A stretch of DNA of 64,000 nt from Kutzneria chonburiensis (GCF_028622115.1 NZ_CP097263.1:6448001-6512000); one strand, 5' to 3'; counted from the stretch's first letter, positions 8,437 to 18,485 are shown. The notes: generated by a model not told the origin, from the sequence alone. Program-made: numbers and translations.

Positions 8437-9362
8437 CCGGCCAGTGCCCGCACGACCCGGGACGGGCTCGGCCGCCCCAACCGCTCGGCCATCCACGCGC
8501 TGGTGGCGACCAGCTTGTCCAGGTCGGCCCCGTGCTCGATGCCCAGGCCGTCCAGCATCCACACCAGGTCCTCGGTGGCGAGGTTGCCGGTCGCCGACTC
8601 GGCGTACGGGCAGCCGCCGAGACCGCCGGCCGAGGAGTCCACTGTGGTCACGCCGCAGCGCAGCGCCGCCAGCGTGTTGGACAGCGCCTGGCCGTAGGTG
8701 TCGTGGAAGTGCACGGCCAGGTTGTCGACCGTCGGGAACCCGCCGATGACCGCCTCGACCTGCCCCGGCGTCGCGACGCCGATGGTGTCGCCGAGGGACA
8801 GCTGCGAGCAGCCCATGTCCAGCAGCCGGGTCCCGACCGACACCACCTGGGCCGGCTCGACGTGCCCCTCCCAGGGGTCGCCGAAGCACATCGACACGTA
8901 CGCCCGCACGTCGAGGCCCTCGTTGCGGGCCCGGGTCACCACCGGGTCGAACATGGCGAACTGCTCGTCCAGCGTGCGGTTGAGGTTCTTGCCGGCGAAG
9001 GTCTCGGTGGCGCTGCCGAAGATCGCGATGTGCCGGACACCGGCGGCCAGGGCGCGGTCCAGACCGCGCTCGTTGGGCACCAGCACCGGATACGAAACAC
9101 CCTCACGTTGCTTCAGTCCGGCCAGCAGCTGCTCGGCGTCGGCCAGCTGCGGCACCCACTTGGGGTGCACGAAGCTGGTCGCCTCCAGCACGGAAAGGCC
9201 GGCGTCGGCCAGCCGGTCCAGGAACTCCAGCTTCACCGCCACGTCCACGACCGACGACTCGTTCTGCAGGCCGTCGCGCGCGCCGACCTCCCAGATCGTC
9301 ACGCGCTCCGGCAGGCCGTCGGCGCGGACCGTGCTGGGCAGGCCGACCGACCGGGCGGTCAT
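8433..9362 (-). CDS. Hydroxymethylglutaryl-CoA lyase
   Basis: 309-residue TIM-barrel enzyme of the HMGL-like family that cleaves 3-hydroxy-3-methylglutaryl-CoA to acetoacetate and acetyl-CoA, the last step of leucine breakdown. Visible signatures are EVGARDGLQNE (metal and substrate site), SLGDTIGVATP, VHFHDTYGQ (metal His pair) and the catalytic Cys in GGLGGCPYAESATGNLATED. Length is normal. It sits second in an operon with 4-base overlaps at both ends. Confidence 0.9.
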   Translation of the reverse strand: MTARSVGLPSTVRADGLPERVTIWEVGARDGLQNESSVVDVAVKLEFLDRLADAGLSVLEATSFVHPKWVPQLADAEQLLAGLKQREGVSYPVLVPNERGLDRALAAGVRHIAIFGSATETFAGKNLNRTLDEQFAMFDPVVTRARNEGLDVRAYVSMCFGDPWEGHVEPAQVVSVGTRLLDMGCSQLSLGDTIGVATPGQVEAVIGGFPTVDNLAVHFHDTYGQALSNTLAALRCGVTTVDSSAGGLGGCPYAESATGNLATEDLVWMLDGLGIEHGADLDKLVATSAWMAERLGRPSPSRVVRALAG

Positions 9363-9883
9363 CGCTCGCCCCGGCTATGACCCGGGTGGAAGTCGTCGCT
9401 GGGATCGTCGTTGATCTCCCGGTAGAGCAGCGAGTGCACGTACTCCACGTTCGGGATGTCGTCGAACTCCAGCGGCTCGTCCGAGGCCGACTCGATGATC
9501 AGCGTGCCCGCGCCGACCAGCCGGTCCAGCAGGCCGTGCCGGAACTGCACGCTGTTGATCCGGGACATCGGGATGTCGATGCCGGAGCGGGTGAGCACGC
9601 CCTCGCGCACCATCACCCGGTGGGTGGTGAGCACGAAGTGCGTGGTCCGCCAGCGGATCAGCGGGCCGAGCACGATCCAGCAGATCACGATGACGGCGAT
9701 GGCGCCGATCGCGATCCAGGCGTAGAGATGCCAGCTCTGGTTGCTGACCAGCGCCGCGAGATAGGCGCCGGCGGCCACCGTGATCAGGAAGACCACGATC
9801 GGCCAGAACAGCATCTTCCAGTGCGGGTGCTTGTGGATCACGACGTGCTCGTCCTCGCCGAGCAGGTCGTCTGGATAGGCCAC
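9359..9883 (-). CDS. Membrane PH-domain protein (bPH2, YdbS-like)
   Basis: 174-residue protein with two adjacent membrane helices (about residues 26-48 and 54-80) followed by a bacterial PH-like domain (THFVLTTHRVMVREGVLTRSG, IPMSRINSVQF). The pattern matches YdbS/YdbT-like proteins of unknown function in actinobacteria. I chose the GTG at 9883 because a GGGAGGA ribosome site lies six bases before it; a GTG at 9916 is possible. First gene of the operon with HMG-CoA lyase, GNAT and CbiZ. Confidence 0.75.
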   Translation of the reverse strand: MAYPDDLLGEDEHVVIHKHPHWKMLFWPIVVFLITVAAGAYLAALVSNQSWHLYAWIAIGAIAVIVICWIVLGPLIRWRTTHFVLTTHRVMVREGVLTRSGIDIPMSRINSVQFRHGLLDRLVGAGTLIIESASDEPLEFDDIPNVEYVHSLLYREINDDPSDDFHPGHSRGER

Positions 9884-9927
9884 GGCGATTCCTCCCGAAG
9901 CTGGTGACGTCGCCACGGTACCGGTGG

Positions 9928-10725
9928 TCAGCCGGCGGCCGAGCGCAGGTGCACCACGTCACCTGCGTGGACGCTGTGTCGGGACCCGTCGTCGGCCCGG
10001 ACCACGAGCTGGCCGTCGGTGTCGATCTCCACCGCCGTGCCGACCAGCTCGCGGTCGGCCGGCAGTTCGACGCGGACCCGCTGGCCCAGGGTCGAGCAGT
10101 GCCGCCGGTACTCGGCGTGCAGGCCGGCGGCGATCGGGTCGCCGTGCTCCCGCCGCCAGGCGTCGTCCAGCTCGGCCAGGTTCTTCAGCAGGTCGATGGC
10201 TATTTTCGTACGGTCGGTCGTGGTCGCGCCCTGCTGCTCCAGCGATGTCGCCGGCAGGCCGCCCGCACCCGGCGGGACGTCGCCCGGCAGGGCCGCCACG
10301 TTCAGGCCCATGCCCAGCACCACGCCGCCGTCGGCTTCGGCCAGCACGCCGGCGCACTTCGAGCCGTTGGCCAGCAGGTCGTTCGGCCACTTCAGTACCG
10401 CGTCGACGCCGATGCCGCGGGCCGTGCGGACCAGGGCGACGCCGGCCAGCAGGGTGATCCACGGGATCCGCTGCGCCGGGACGTCCGGGCGGAGCAGGAC
10501 GCTCACGTACAGACCGGTGTGCGGCGGCGACACCCAGTGCCGGGCGCGGCGGCCAAGGCCGGCGGTCTGCTCCTCGGCGAACAACACCGTCCGGTCCGCG
10601 CCGCCGGCCTGGCCGACCGCGCGCAGGTCGGCATTGGTGGAGCCGGTGCTCTCGACGACGTCGACCTGGGCGTAAGTGCCGGTCAGCGCGGCTTTGAGAC
10701 GGGCGGCGTCGAGCGGAGCGGTCAT
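9928..10725 (-). CDS. birA: Biotin--[acetyl-CoA-carboxylase] ligase
   Basis: 265-residue class I biotin protein ligase without an N-terminal DNA-binding domain. STGSTNADL, the biotin-binding loop EEQTAGLGRRARHW (GRGRxGR variant), KWPNDLLANG with the catalytic Lys, and the C-terminal SH3-like domain are present. It should biotinylate AccA3, encoded 5.4 kb away. It is divergent from accD5 as in M. tuberculosis. Start is the ATG at 10725; the in-frame extension to 10815 has no family similarity. Confidence 0.9.
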   Translation of the reverse strand: MTAPLDAARLKAALTGTYAQVDVVESTGSTNADLRAVGQAGGADRTVLFAEEQTAGLGRRARHWVSPPHTGLYVSVLLRPDVPAQRIPWITLLAGVALVRTARGIGVDAVLKWPNDLLANGSKCAGVLAEADGGVVLGMGLNVAALPGDVPPGAGGLPATSLEQQGATTTDRTKIAIDLLKNLAELDDAWRREHGDPIAAGLHAEYRRHCSTLGQRVRVELPADRELVGTAVEIDTDGQLVVRADDGSRHSVHAGDVVHLRSAAG

Positions 10726-10747
10726 GGTTGCTGAGCGTAGTGTGCGC

Positions 10748-10791
10748 GAAACCGTATTTCGGTGTGCCGGAGAGCGGGACTCGCTGGGGTG
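10748..10791 (+). repeat. Third copy of a dispersed repeat of about 44 bp
   Basis: This copy matches the two inverted copies at 29968-30010 and 30996-31039 at about 37 of 44 positions against the left copy. The shared core is AGCGGGACTCGC preceded by TTCGGTGTG. It lies in the birA-accD5 gap, with no partner copy nearby. Confidence 0.6.
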
Positions 10792-10831
10792 ATGTGGGCT
10801 ACGTGTCAGTAACAAGCTGGTGGGCCCTGGT

Positions 10832-10837
10832 TAGAGT
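10832..10837 (+). promoter_or_regulatory. -10 box TAGAGT for accD5, leaderless arrangement
   Basis: TAGAGT ends 8 bases before the accD5 ATG, so transcription should begin at or next to the start codon. A weak -35 (GTAACA at 10809) is spaced by 17 bases. No ribosome-binding site precedes the ATG. Confidence 0.5.
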
Positions 10838-10845
10838 GCGGACGC

Positions 10846-12483
10846 ATGAGCAGTGCGACCGAGCCAGTGGGTGTCGCTCCAACGGCGGAGCCGGACATCC
10901 ACACCACCGCCGGCAAGCTGGCCGACCTCTACCGCCGCAACGACGAGGCGGTGCACGCGGGTTCCGCGCGGGCGATCGAGAAGCAGCACGCCAAGGGCAA
11001 GCTCACCGCCCGGGAGCGGATCGACCTGCTGCTCGACCCCGGCTCCTTCATCGAGCTGGACGAGCACGCCCGCCACCGGTCGACCAACTTCGGCCAGGAG
11101 CGCAACCGGCCGTACGGCGACGGCGTGGTCACCGGCTACGGCACCGTCGACGGCCGCCGGGTGTGCGTGTTCAGCCAGGACGTGACCATCTTCGGCGGCT
11201 CGCTCGGCGAGGTCTACGGCGAGAAGATCGTCAAGATCATGGACCTGGCCATGAAGACCGGCAGCCCGGTCGTGGGCATCAACGAGGGTGGCGGCGCGCG
11301 CATCCAGGAGGGCGTGGTCTCGCTCGGCCTGTACGGCGAGATCTTCCGCCGCAACACCCACGCCTCCGGCGTGATCCCGCAGATTTCGCTGATCATGGGC
11401 TCGGCCGCCGGCGGCCACGTGTACTCGCCGGCGCTGACCGACTTCACCGTGATGGTCGACAAGACCTCGCACATGTTCATCACCGGCCCTGACGTGATCA
11501 AGACCGTCACCGGCGAGGACGTCGGCTTCGAGGAGCTGGGCGGCGGCCGCACGCACAACACCAAGTCCGGCAACGCGCACTACCTCGGCAGCGACGAGGA
11601 GGACGCCATCGCCTACGTGAAGGAGCTCCTCTCCTACCTGCCGTCCAACAACCTCGCCGAGCCGCCGGTGTTCCCCGGCCTTGAGGAGGACGGCTCGGTC
11701 GCCGACGGGCTGACCGACACCGACCGCGAGCTGGACACGCTGATCCCGGACTCGGCCAACCAGCCCTACGACATCCACGAGGTGATCTCCCGCGTCGTCG
11801 ACGACGGCGAGTTCCTCGAGGTGCACCAGCTGTTCGCGCCGAACATCGTGGTCGGCTTCGGCCGGGTCGAGGGCCACGCGGTCGGCGTGGTGGCCAACCA
11901 GCCGACCCAGTTCGCCGGCTGCCTGGACATCGACGCCAGCGAGAAGGCCGCGCGTTTCGTGCGCACCTGCGACGCCTTCAACATCCCGGTGCTGACCTTC
12001 GTGGACGTGCCGGGCTTCCTGCCGGGCACCGACCAGGAGTGGAACGGCATCATCCGCCGCGGCGCCAAGCTGATCTACGCCTACGCCGAGGCAACCGTCC
12101 CGCTGGTCACGGTGATCACGCGCAAGGCCTACGGCGGCGCGTACGACGTGATGGGCTCCAAGCACCTGGGCGCCGACCTGAACCTGGCCTGGCCGACCGC
12201 GCAGATCGCGGTGATGGGCGCGCAGGGCGCGGCCAACATCGTGCACCGGCGCACGCTGGCCGAGGCCAAGGAGCGCGGCGAGGACGTGGAAGCGTTGCGG
12301 GCCAAGCTGATCCAGGAGTACGAGGACACGCTCTGCAACCCGTACGTGGCCGCCGAGCGCGGCTACGTCGACTCGGTGATCCCGCCCTCCTACACCCGCG
12401 GCTACGTCGCCCGCGCGCTGCGCACGCTGCGCGAGAAGCGGGAAGCCCTGCCGCCCAAGAAGCATGGGAACATCCCGCTGTGA
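10846..12483 (+). CDS. accD5: Acyl-CoA (propionyl-CoA) carboxylase beta subunit
   Basis: 545-residue carboxyltransferase subunit that transfers CO2 from biotin to propionyl- or acetyl-CoA, giving methylmalonyl- or malonyl-CoA. Both crotonase-like halves are visible: the N-domain with [16 protein letters not shown] and [14 protein letters not shown], and the C-domain with [21 protein letters not shown] and [15 protein letters not shown]. It partners with AccA3 (16117-17904) and AccE5, encoded in a 4-base overlap. The birA-accD5-accE5-maf order matches M. tuberculosis, which supports the AccD5 name over other AccD paralogs. Confidence 0.92.
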   Translation: MSSATEPVGVAPTAEPDIHTTAGKLADLYRRNDEAVHAGSARAIEKQHAKGKLTARERIDLLLDPGSFIELDEHARHRSTNFGQERNRPYGDGVVTGYGTVDGRRVCVFSQDVTIFGGSLGEVYGEKIVKIMDLAMKTGSPVVGINEGGGARIQEGVVSLGLYGEIFRRNTHASGVIPQISLIMGSAAGGHVYSPALTDFTVMVDKTSHMFITGPDVIKTVTGEDVGFEELGGGRTHNTKSGNAHYLGSDEEDAIAYVKELLSYLPSNNLAEPPVFPGLEEDGSVADGLTDTDRELDTLIPDSANQPYDIHEVISRVVDDGEFLEVHQLFAPNIVVGFGRVEGHAVGVVANQPTQFAGCLDIDASEKAARFVRTCDAFNIPVLTFVDVPGFLPGTDQEWNGIIRRGAKLIYAYAEATVPLVTVITRKAYGGAYDVMGSKHLGADLNLAWPTAQIAVMGAQGAANIVHRRTLAEAKERGEDVEALRAKLIQEYEDTLCNPYVAAERGYVDSVIPPSYTRGYVARALRTLREKREALPPKKHGNIPL

Positions 12484-12683
12484 GTGACGAGCAGCCTTTG
12501 TTGCGGGTCGTCCGGGGCAACCCGGACGACACCGAGCTGGCCGTGCTGACCGCGGTGGTCTCGGCCATCGCGGCGGCGCCGGTCCGTTCGGACGAGCCTG
12601 CTGCGCCGTCCCGCTGGGGCGCGCCGCAGGTCCGGTCGGCGCTGCGCCCCGGTCCCGGCGCGTGGCAGTACTCCTTCCGCTGA
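12480..12683 (+). CDS. accE5: Acyl-CoA carboxylase epsilon subunit
   Basis: 67-residue small subunit that binds and stimulates AccA3-AccD5 in actinobacteria. The N-terminal [20 protein letters not shown] signature and the Trp-containing end (GAWQYSFR) are typical. The GTG start overlaps the accD5 stop (GTGA). Confidence 0.88.
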   Translation: MSDEQPLLRVVRGNPDDTELAVLTAVVSAIAAAPVRSDEPAAPSRWGAPQVRSALRPGPGAWQYSFR

Positions 12684-12729
12684 CGTAGGACCCGTCTTCC
12701 GGCTCTACTGCACGGGAACGGCCGGTTCG

Positions 12730-12735
12730 TAACGT
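12730..12735 (+). promoter_or_regulatory. -10 box TAACGT for the S15 peptidase gene
   Basis: TAACGT ends seven bases before the GTG start at 12743, a leaderless arrangement. No clear ribosome-binding site is present. Confidence 0.4.
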
Positions 12736-12742
12736 CGGTCCG

Positions 12743-14587
12743 GTGAAGGTGACACGGTTATCCACCCTGCTGACCGTTCTCGTCGCCGGACTGGCAATGG
12801 TGCTCGTCCCGGCCTCGGCAGGCGCCGCTCCCCATGGCAACAACAGCCTGGACAGCGGCAGCCAGCCGACGTACTCCTACGCCAACGCGATCCGCGAGAC
12901 CGCGTGGGTCGACACCGGGTTGAAGGACCCGGCCGGCAAGGCGGTCCGGGTCGCCGCGGACATCATCCGGCCGTCGGAGCTGACCGCGAACGTGCCGGTG
13001 ATCATGGATGCGAGCCCGTACTACGCCTGCTGCGGGCGTGGCAACGAGAGCCAGCTCAAAACCTATGACTCGGCCGGCAAGCCGGTGCAGTTCCCGCTGT
13101 ACTACGACAACTACTTCGTGCCGCGCGGCTACGCCATCGTGCTGGTCGACCTGGCCGGCACGAACCGGTCCAACGGGTGCGTGGACATCGGCGGGCCGTC
13201 GGACATCGGCTCGGCCAAGGCGGTCATCGACTGGCTCAACGGCCGCAGGACCGGGTACACCTCGGCGACCGGCTCCACCACCGTGAAGGCCACCTGGACC
13301 AGCGGCAACGTCGGCATGATCGGCAAGTCCTGGGACGGCACCATCGCCAACGGCGTGGCCGCGACCGGCGTGGCCGGACTGAAGACGATCGTGCCGATCT
13401 CGGCCATCTCCTCCTGGTACGACTACTACCGGGCCAACGGGGCCGACCTGACCGCCGGCCAGCCGTCCGGGCTGTCCACGCTGGTCGAGACCTCGGCCGC
13501 GCAGAGCGGGTGCGGCAGCGTGCAGTCGGCGATCAACGCCGGCTCGCCGACCAACGGCAACTACACGTCCTGGTGGGACCAGCGCAATTACTACGCGCAG
13601 GCGGCCAACGTGCACGCCAGTGTGTTCGTCGCGCACGGCGTGCAGGACGACAACGTCAAGCCGATCAACTTCGGGCAGTGGTGGGACGCGCTGGCCGCGC
13701 ACGGCGTGGAACGCAAGATCTGGCTGTCGCAGACGAGCCATGTCGACCCGTTCGACTACCGGCGCGGCGCCTGGGTCGACACCCTGCACCAGTGGTTCGA
13801 CCACTACCTGATGGGCATCGACAACGGCATCCAGAACGGCCCGCAGCTGTCGGTGGAACGCACCCCGGACAACTGGGTCGACGCCGCTTCGTTCCCTGAG
13901 GCGTCCACCGCGACGGGCCTGAAGTTGAGCGCCACCAACACGAACGGCCTCGGCAAGCTCGGCAGCACCGCGCCGACGGCCGGTTCCGTCGAGTCGTTCA
14001 CCGACAACCCGAGCCTGAGCGAGACCAACTGGGCCAGCAGCCCGGACTCGGCCAACAGCGCGCGGGTCGTGTTCAGCAGCGGCACATTGGCCAACCCGGT
14101 CACGGTGTCCGGCACGAGCACGATCACCGTGACGGCGTCGTCGTCGGCCAGCAGCGGGCAGGTGTCGGCGGTGCTCGTCGACCTCGGCCCGGAGACCATC
14201 CGCAACTGGTCGGGCAGCGGCGAGGGCATCACCACGCTGACCACCAAGTCCTGCTTCGGCTCCGGCACGACCGGCGACACCGGCTGCTTCCTCGACACCA
14301 AGGCCGACACCGTCAGCACCAACGCCTCGGTGATCTCCCGCGGCTGGGCCGATCTCGGCCACTACGCGTCGCTGAACAGCAAGGCGACGCTGACGCCGGG
14401 CAAGGCGTACACGATGACGTTCAAGCTGGCCCCGACCGACCACCAGGTGGCGGCCGGGCACCGGCTGGCGCTGATCGTGGGCGGCACCGACAACGGCTGG
14501 ATCACCGCGGGCGCGGCCAAGCCGAAGATCACGCTGGACCTGACCAGGACGTCCCTCCAGGTTCCGCTGGTCGGCTCGCTGCCGTAA
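12743..14587 (+). CDS. Secreted Xaa-Pro dipeptidyl-peptidase, S15 family
   Basis: 614-residue exported serine peptidase or acylase. The signal peptide ends near AGAAPHG (about residue 29). An alpha/beta-hydrolase domain carries the nucleophile in GMIGKSWDGT (Ser196; most homologs have GKSYDG) and the acid and base in HGVQDDNV and SQTSHVDPF. The C-terminal jelly-roll X-Pro domain follows (GLGKLGSTAP to KPKITLDLT). It probably releases Xaa-Pro dipeptides from extracellular peptides. It interrupts the accE5-maf order seen in mycobacteria. Confidence 0.85.
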   Translation: MKVTRLSTLLTVLVAGLAMVLVPASAGAAPHGNNSLDSGSQPTYSYANAIRETAWVDTGLKDPAGKAVRVAADIIRPSELTANVPVIMDASPYYACCGRGNESQLKTYDSAGKPVQFPLYYDNYFVPRGYAIVLVDLAGTNRSNGCVDIGGPSDIGSAKAVIDWLNGRRTGYTSATGSTTVKATWTSGNVGMIGKSWDGTIANGVAATGVAGLKTIVPISAISSWYDYYRANGADLTAGQPSGLSTLVETSAAQSGCGSVQSAINAGSPTNGNYTSWWDQRNYYAQAANVHASVFVAHGVQDDNVKPINFGQWWDALAAHGVERKIWLSQTSHVDPFDYRRGAWVDTLHQWFDHYLMGIDNGIQNGPQLSVERTPDNWVDAASFPEASTATGLKLSATNTNGLGKLGSTAPTAGSVESFTDNPSLSETNWASSPDSANSARVVFSSGTLANPVTVSGTSTITVTASSSASSGQVSAVLVDLGPETIRNWSGSGEGITTLTTKSCFGSGTTGDTGCFLDTKADTVSTNASVISRGWADLGHYASLNSKATLTPGKAYTMTFKLAPTDHQVAAGHRLALIVGGTDNGWITAGAAKPKITLDLTRTSLQVPLVGSLP

Positions 14588-14594
14588 AAGCCTG

Positions 14595-14624
14595 GGCCAC
14601 GGGCGGTGTCGGCCGCCCGTGGCC
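14595..14624. terminator. Terminator hairpin after the S15 peptidase gene
   Basis: Perfect 12-bp stem (GGCCACGGGCGG at 14595-14606 with its complement at 14613-14624) and a 6-base loop, 7 bases after the stop codon. It is immediately followed by the maf -10 box. Confidence 0.7.
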
Positions 14625-14630
14625 TAGGGT
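14625..14630 (+). promoter_or_regulatory. -10 box TAGGGT for maf, leaderless
   Basis: TAGGGT begins right after the terminator stem and ends eight bases before the maf GTG. Terminator and promoter are packed into about 45 bases. Confidence 0.45.
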
Positions 14631-14638
14631 TCGCAGCC

Positions 14639-15256
14639 GTGCGACTCGTGCTCGGCTCCCAGTCCTCCGCCCGTCTCAACGTGCTGCGCGCCGCCGGCAT
14701 CGAACCCGTGGTCCGGGTCTCCGGCGTCGACGAGGACGCGGTGGCGGCCGCGCTGACCGATCCCCGACCGGCCGAGCTCGTCACGGCGCTGGCCGAGGCC
14801 AAGGCCCACGCGGTCGTGGCGGCGCTGGCCGGCGAGCTGCCGGACGCCCTGGTCATCGGCTGCGACTCGATGCTGTCGATCAACGGCGCGATGGTCGGCA
14901 AGCCCGGCACACCCGAGGTGGCGCGGGCCCGCTGGCAGGAGATGGCCGGCAAGACCGGCGAACTGCTGACCGGGCACGTGATCCTGCGACTGTCCGACGG
15001 CGTCGTCGACCGCACGGCGTCCGGCGCGGAGACGACCACCGTCCGCTTCGGCACGCCCAGCGACGCCGAGCTCGACGCCTACATCGCGACCGGCGAGCCG
15101 CTGCACGTGGCCGGCGGGTTCACCCTGGACGGCATGGGCGGCTGGTTCATCGACGGTATCGACGGCGACCACTCCAGCGTGATCGGCATCAGCCTGCCGC
15201 TGACCCGGCGGCTGCTGGCCGAGGTCGGCGTCAGCGTCACCGACCTGTGGTCATGA
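14639..15256 (+). CDS. maf: Maf-family nucleotide pyrophosphatase
   Basis: 205-residue Maf/YceF-type house-cleaning pyrophosphatase acting on non-canonical nucleoside triphosphates. The N-terminal signature [14 protein letters not shown] and the catalytic acid region [18 protein letters not shown] are clear, as is [23 protein letters not shown]. Start is the GTG at 14639, where the Maf fold begins. It ends overlapping the convergent gene by six bases. Conserved neighbour of accD5/accE5/accA3 in actinobacteria. Confidence 0.9.
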   Translation: MRLVLGSQSSARLNVLRAAGIEPVVRVSGVDEDAVAAALTDPRPAELVTALAEAKAHAVVAALAGELPDALVIGCDSMLSINGAMVGKPGTPEVARARWQEMAGKTGELLTGHVILRLSDGVVDRTASGAETTTVRFGTPSDAELDAYIATGEPLHVAGGFTLDGMGGWFIDGIDGDHSSVIGISLPLTRRLLAEVGVSVTDLWS

Positions 15257-15949
15257 CTGGCACTCGACCAACCGCGACGGGTCGGGCCTGACAGTCGGCC
15301 AGCCGGGCAGCTGCTGCGGACTGTTGTACGTCGCCGAGCAGCCGATTTCCTCGCCGGTGGCCTGGAAAACCGCGACGGCGACCTTCGTGCAGGACGCGAC
15401 GGCGTTGTCGCCGCAGCGGCCCTGTGTCGTGACCACATCGGGCACGCCGTCGCCGTTCACGTCACGCAGCGCCAGGTAGCCGGCATCGGAGCTGAACGGC
15501 GGCTGCGTCTGCCGCCAGGTGCCGTTGTCGTCGGTGAACACCTCGCCGATCAGGCCCGCGCTGTCCTTGCCCTGGAGCAGGCAGACCGACGGCTTGCCCT
15601 CTTCACACGTGATCGACTTCGCGTCGACAATGGCAATCTGCGAGCTGAACAGGACCGCGCCGCGGTCGGACGTGATGCGCAGCCGGGCGTCGTGGCCCTT
15701 GCCGTCAGCCAGCAGGTCGACGGTCTCCCCGAACTGCGGCAGCGAGATGCTCGTCAGCTTCACGCACGGGGCCTGGCCGCACAGCTGCACCGGGCCGGTC
15801 GACGCGGTCGGCGCGGGCTGAGGGGTCGTCGACGGGGCCGCCGCGGCCTCCCGCAGCTGCCGCATCACCACCGTCGTGCCGATGGCGGCGATGAGCACCA
15901 GCACCGCGACCACGACCGCGACGTACACCGGTCTCGACGCTCGGCTCAC
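15251..15949 (-). CDS. Hypothetical membrane-anchored exported protein
   Basis: 232-residue protein with a single N-terminal membrane helix (about residues 8-30, [21 protein letters not shown]) and an outside domain after a Pro/Thr linker. Six or more Cys suggest disulfides (CGQAPC, ITCEEG, GRCGDN). [11 protein letters not shown] is a calcium-binding FG-GAP/EF-hand-like loop. I do not recognise the family. It is divergent from accA3 over 167 bases and convergent with maf. Confidence 0.6.
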   Translation of the reverse strand: MSRASRPVYVAVVVAVLVLIAAIGTTVVMRQLREAAAAPSTTPQPAPTASTGPVQLCGQAPCVKLTSISLPQFGETVDLLADGKGHDARLRITSDRGAVLFSSQIAIVDAKSITCEEGKPSVCLLQGKDSAGLIGEVFTDDNGTWRQTQPPFSSDAGYLALRDVNGDGVPDVVTTQGRCGDNAVASCTKVAVAVFQATGEEIGCSATYNSPQQLPGWPTVRPDPSRLVECQS

Positions 15950-16116
15950 GCGCTGACTCCTCCTCCCGGCTCAACCGCTCCAGCACGAGTTTGCACGTCA
16001 ACCCCGGTTCGGCGCTCGTCGTGTCGTGAGCATGGTCTCCCCCGCGCGGGGTTACTCGTCCGTAGACTGCTGCGAAACGCGCGCGTTCCGCTGGAAGTCG
16101 TACGAGGAGGTATGGC

Positions 16117-17904
16117 GTGCCAGAGTCGGCCGCAGACCTGGACCCCATCACGCTGCACAAGGTCCTGGTCGCCAACCGTGGTGAGATCGCGGTGCGGGTG
16201 ATCCGTGCCTGTCGTGACGCCGGCCTGGCCAGCGTCGCCGTGTACGCGGACCCCGACCGGGACGCGCCGTTCGCGCGGATGGCCGACGAGGCCTTCGCCC
16301 TCGGCGGCTCCACCCCGGGCGAGAGCTACCTCGTCATCGACAAGCTGCTGGACGTGGCCAAGCGGTCCGGCGCCGACGCCGTGCACCCGGGCTACGGCTT
16401 CCTGTCGGAGAACGCCGACTTCGCGCAGGCCGTGCTGGACGCCGGCCTGACCTGGATCGGCCCGTCCCCGCAGTCCATCCGGGACCTGGGCGACAAGGTC
16501 ACCGCGCGGCACATCGCCATGCGTGCCGGCGCGCCGCTGGTGCCCGGCACCAAGGACCCGGTCGCCGGCCCCGACGAGATCGTCGCGTTCGCCCAGGAGC
16601 ACGGGCTGCCGGTGGCGATCAAGGCGGCGTTCGGCGGCGGCGGGCGTGGCCTGAAGGTCGCCCGCACGCTGGAGGAGATCCCCGAGCTGTTCGACTCGGC
16701 GGTTCGCGAGGCCGTGTCGGCCTTCGGCCGCGGCGAGTGCTTCGTCGAGCGCTACCTGGACAAGCCCCGGCACGTCGAGGCCCAGGTCGTCGCGGACAAG
16801 CACGGCAACGTGATCGTCGTCGGCACGCGCGACTGCTCGTTGCAGCGACGGCACCAGAAGCTGGTCGAGGAGGCCCCGGCCCCGTTCCTCACCCAGGAGC
16901 AGCGGGCGCGGATCCACTCGTCGGCCAAGGCGATCTGCGCCGAGGCCGGCTACTACGGCGCCGGCACCGTCGAGTACCTGGTCGGCCTGGACGGGTCGAT
17001 CTCCTTCCTGGAGGTCAACACCCGGCTCCAGGTTGAACACCCGGTCAGCGAGGAGACCTCCGGCATCGACCTGGTGCTGGAGCAGTTCCGCATCGCCGCC
17101 AACGAGAAGCTGCGCTTCACCGAGGACCCGACGCCGCGCGGCCACTCCATCGAGTTCCGCATCAACGGCGAGGACGCCGGCCGCAACTTCCTGCCCGCGC
17201 CGGGCGTGGTCGCCACGTTCATCGAGCCGTCGGGGCCCGGTGTCCGGGTCGACGCCGGTGTGCGGTCGGGCGACGTGATCGGTGGGCAGTTCGACTCGCT
17301 GCTGGCCAAGCTGATCGTCACCGGCGAGACCCGTGAGCAGGCGCTGGCGCGGGCCCGGCGGGCACTGGACGAGATGGTCGTCGAGGGCATGGCCACCGTG
17401 CTGCCGTTCCACCGCGCGGTCGTGAGGGACCCGGCGTTCACCGCCGAGAGCGGGTTCACCGTGCACACGCGGTGGATCGAGACCGAGTTCGACAACACCA
17501 TCCCGCCCTTCTCCAACCCGGCCGAGGCCGAGGAGGAGGACTCGCGCCAGACCGTGGTGGTCGAGGTCGGCGGGCGTCGGCTGGAGGTGTCGCTGCCGTC
17601 CACGCTGTCCGTCGGCACCGCCGCGCCGACGGCCGCTGCGAAGGCCAAGCCGCGCAAGCGGGCCGGCAAGTCCTCGGCCGCCGTTTCCGGTGACGCCGTG
17701 GCCGCGCCGATGCAGGGCACCATCGTCAAGGTCGCGGTGACCGACGGGCAGACCGTCGAGGCCGGCGAGCTGCTGCTCGTGCTGGAGGCCATGAAGATGG
17801 AGAACCCGGTGACCGCGCACAAGGCCGGCACCGTGACCGGGCTCGCCGCCACTCCGGGCGAAACGGTCACGCAGGGCACCGTGCTGCTCGAACTCAAGGA
17901 CTAA
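16117..17904 (+). CDS. accA3: Acyl-CoA carboxylase alpha subunit (biotin carboxylase plus biotin carrier)
   Basis: 595-residue two-domain subunit. The N-terminal biotin carboxylase ([21 protein letters not shown]-grasp loop [25 protein letters not shown]) spans about residues 8-455. The C-terminal carrier domain has the biotinylated Lys in EAMKMEN, about 35 residues from the end. It carboxylates biotin for AccD5 and probably other AccD partners. GTG start at 16117 with GAGGAGGT nine bases upstream. A TAGACT box near 16062 is a plausible promoter. Confidence 0.93.
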   Translation: MPESAADLDPITLHKVLVANRGEIAVRVIRACRDAGLASVAVYADPDRDAPFARMADEAFALGGSTPGESYLVIDKLLDVAKRSGADAVHPGYGFLSENADFAQAVLDAGLTWIGPSPQSIRDLGDKVTARHIAMRAGAPLVPGTKDPVAGPDEIVAFAQEHGLPVAIKAAFGGGGRGLKVARTLEEIPELFDSAVREAVSAFGRGECFVERYLDKPRHVEAQVVADKHGNVIVVGTRDCSLQRRHQKLVEEAPAPFLTQEQRARIHSSAKAICAEAGYYGAGTVEYLVGLDGSISFLEVNTRLQVEHPVSEETSGIDLVLEQFRIAANEKLRFTEDPTPRGHSIEFRINGEDAGRNFLPAPGVVATFIEPSGPGVRVDAGVRSGDVIGGQFDSLLAKLIVTGETREQALARARRALDEMVVEGMATVLPFHRAVVRDPAFTAESGFTVHTRWIETEFDNTIPPFSNPAEAEEEDSRQTVVVEVGGRRLEVSLPSTLSVGTAAPTAAAKAKPRKRAGKSSAAVSGDAVAAPMQGTIVKVAVTDGQTVEAGELLLVLEAMKMENPVTAHKAGTVTGLAATPGETVTQGTVLLELKD

Positions 17905-17941
17905 CTGACGGATGTCATGCCGGGGGACCGTTCGCTCGCCG

Positions 17942-17947
17942 TACGAT
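17942..17947 (+). promoter_or_regulatory. -10 box TACGAT for the DUF1707 gene, leaderless
   Basis: TACGAT ends seven bases before the GTG at 17955. Confidence 0.4.
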
Positions 17948-17954
17948 TGGCGAC

Positions 17955-18485
17955 GTGAACGAGTCCCCCGAGATGCGGATCGGTGACGCCGAACGCGAGC
18001 AGGCGCTCGCCGCGCTCGGCGAGCACATGAGCGCCGGGCGGCTGACCATCGACGAGTACGGCGAGCGGTCGGCCAAGGTGACCGCCGCCCGCACCCGTGG
18101 CGAGCTGGTGGAGCTGTTCACCGACCTGCCCGACCCGAAGCCCGGGGCCGCGCCGACGCCCCAGCCGGCGGCCGCCCCGCAGCCGCCGGCCACCGTGCCC
18201 GAGGCCAAGGTGGAGAAGCGCAGCAACGCGCCGCGCATCTCCATGGCCGCCATCGCCGCGGCCAGCTGGCCGGCGGCCATCGCCATCGGCCTGGTCACCG
18301 AGAAGTGGCAGGTCATGATCATCCCGGTGCTGCTGAGCTGGTTCATCGGCTCGCTGTTCGGCGGTCGCCACCACGGCGACGACCGGGACCGCGGCCGTCG
18401 CGAGCGTGACCGTTTCCGCGACGAGCGCCACGCCCTGCGGGACGAGATGCACCGCCGCCGCAGGGAACTGCGTGGCCGCGACTGA
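17955..18485 (+). CDS. DUF1707 membrane protein
   Basis: 176 residues. The N-terminal DUF1707 domain (MRIGDAEREQALAALGEHM, GRLTIDEYGERSAKVTAART) is followed by a Pro/Ala linker, a membrane segment about 100-135 and an Arg/Asp-rich tail. DUF1707 proteins are common in actinobacteria and often membrane-linked; their biochemical role is not known to me. A second DUF1707 protein is at 56086-56784. Confidence 0.8.
   Translation: MNESPEMRIGDAEREQALAALGEHMSAGRLTIDEYGERSAKVTAARTRGELVELFTDLPDPKPGAAPTPQPAAAPQPPATVPEAKVEKRSNAPRISMAAIAAASWPAAIAIGLVTEKWQVMIIPVLLSWFIGSLFGGRHHGDDRDRGRRERDRFRDERHALRDEMHRRRRELRGRD

Noticed and set aside
10831-12843. 670-residue minus-strand ORF opposite accD5
   Set aside because: Composition is shadow-like (long runs of Ala/Val/His/Arg/Asp) and the real gene on the other strand is unmistakable.
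15946-17820. 624-residue minus-strand ORF opposite accA3
   Set aside because: Shadow of accA3; no motif and no start site.
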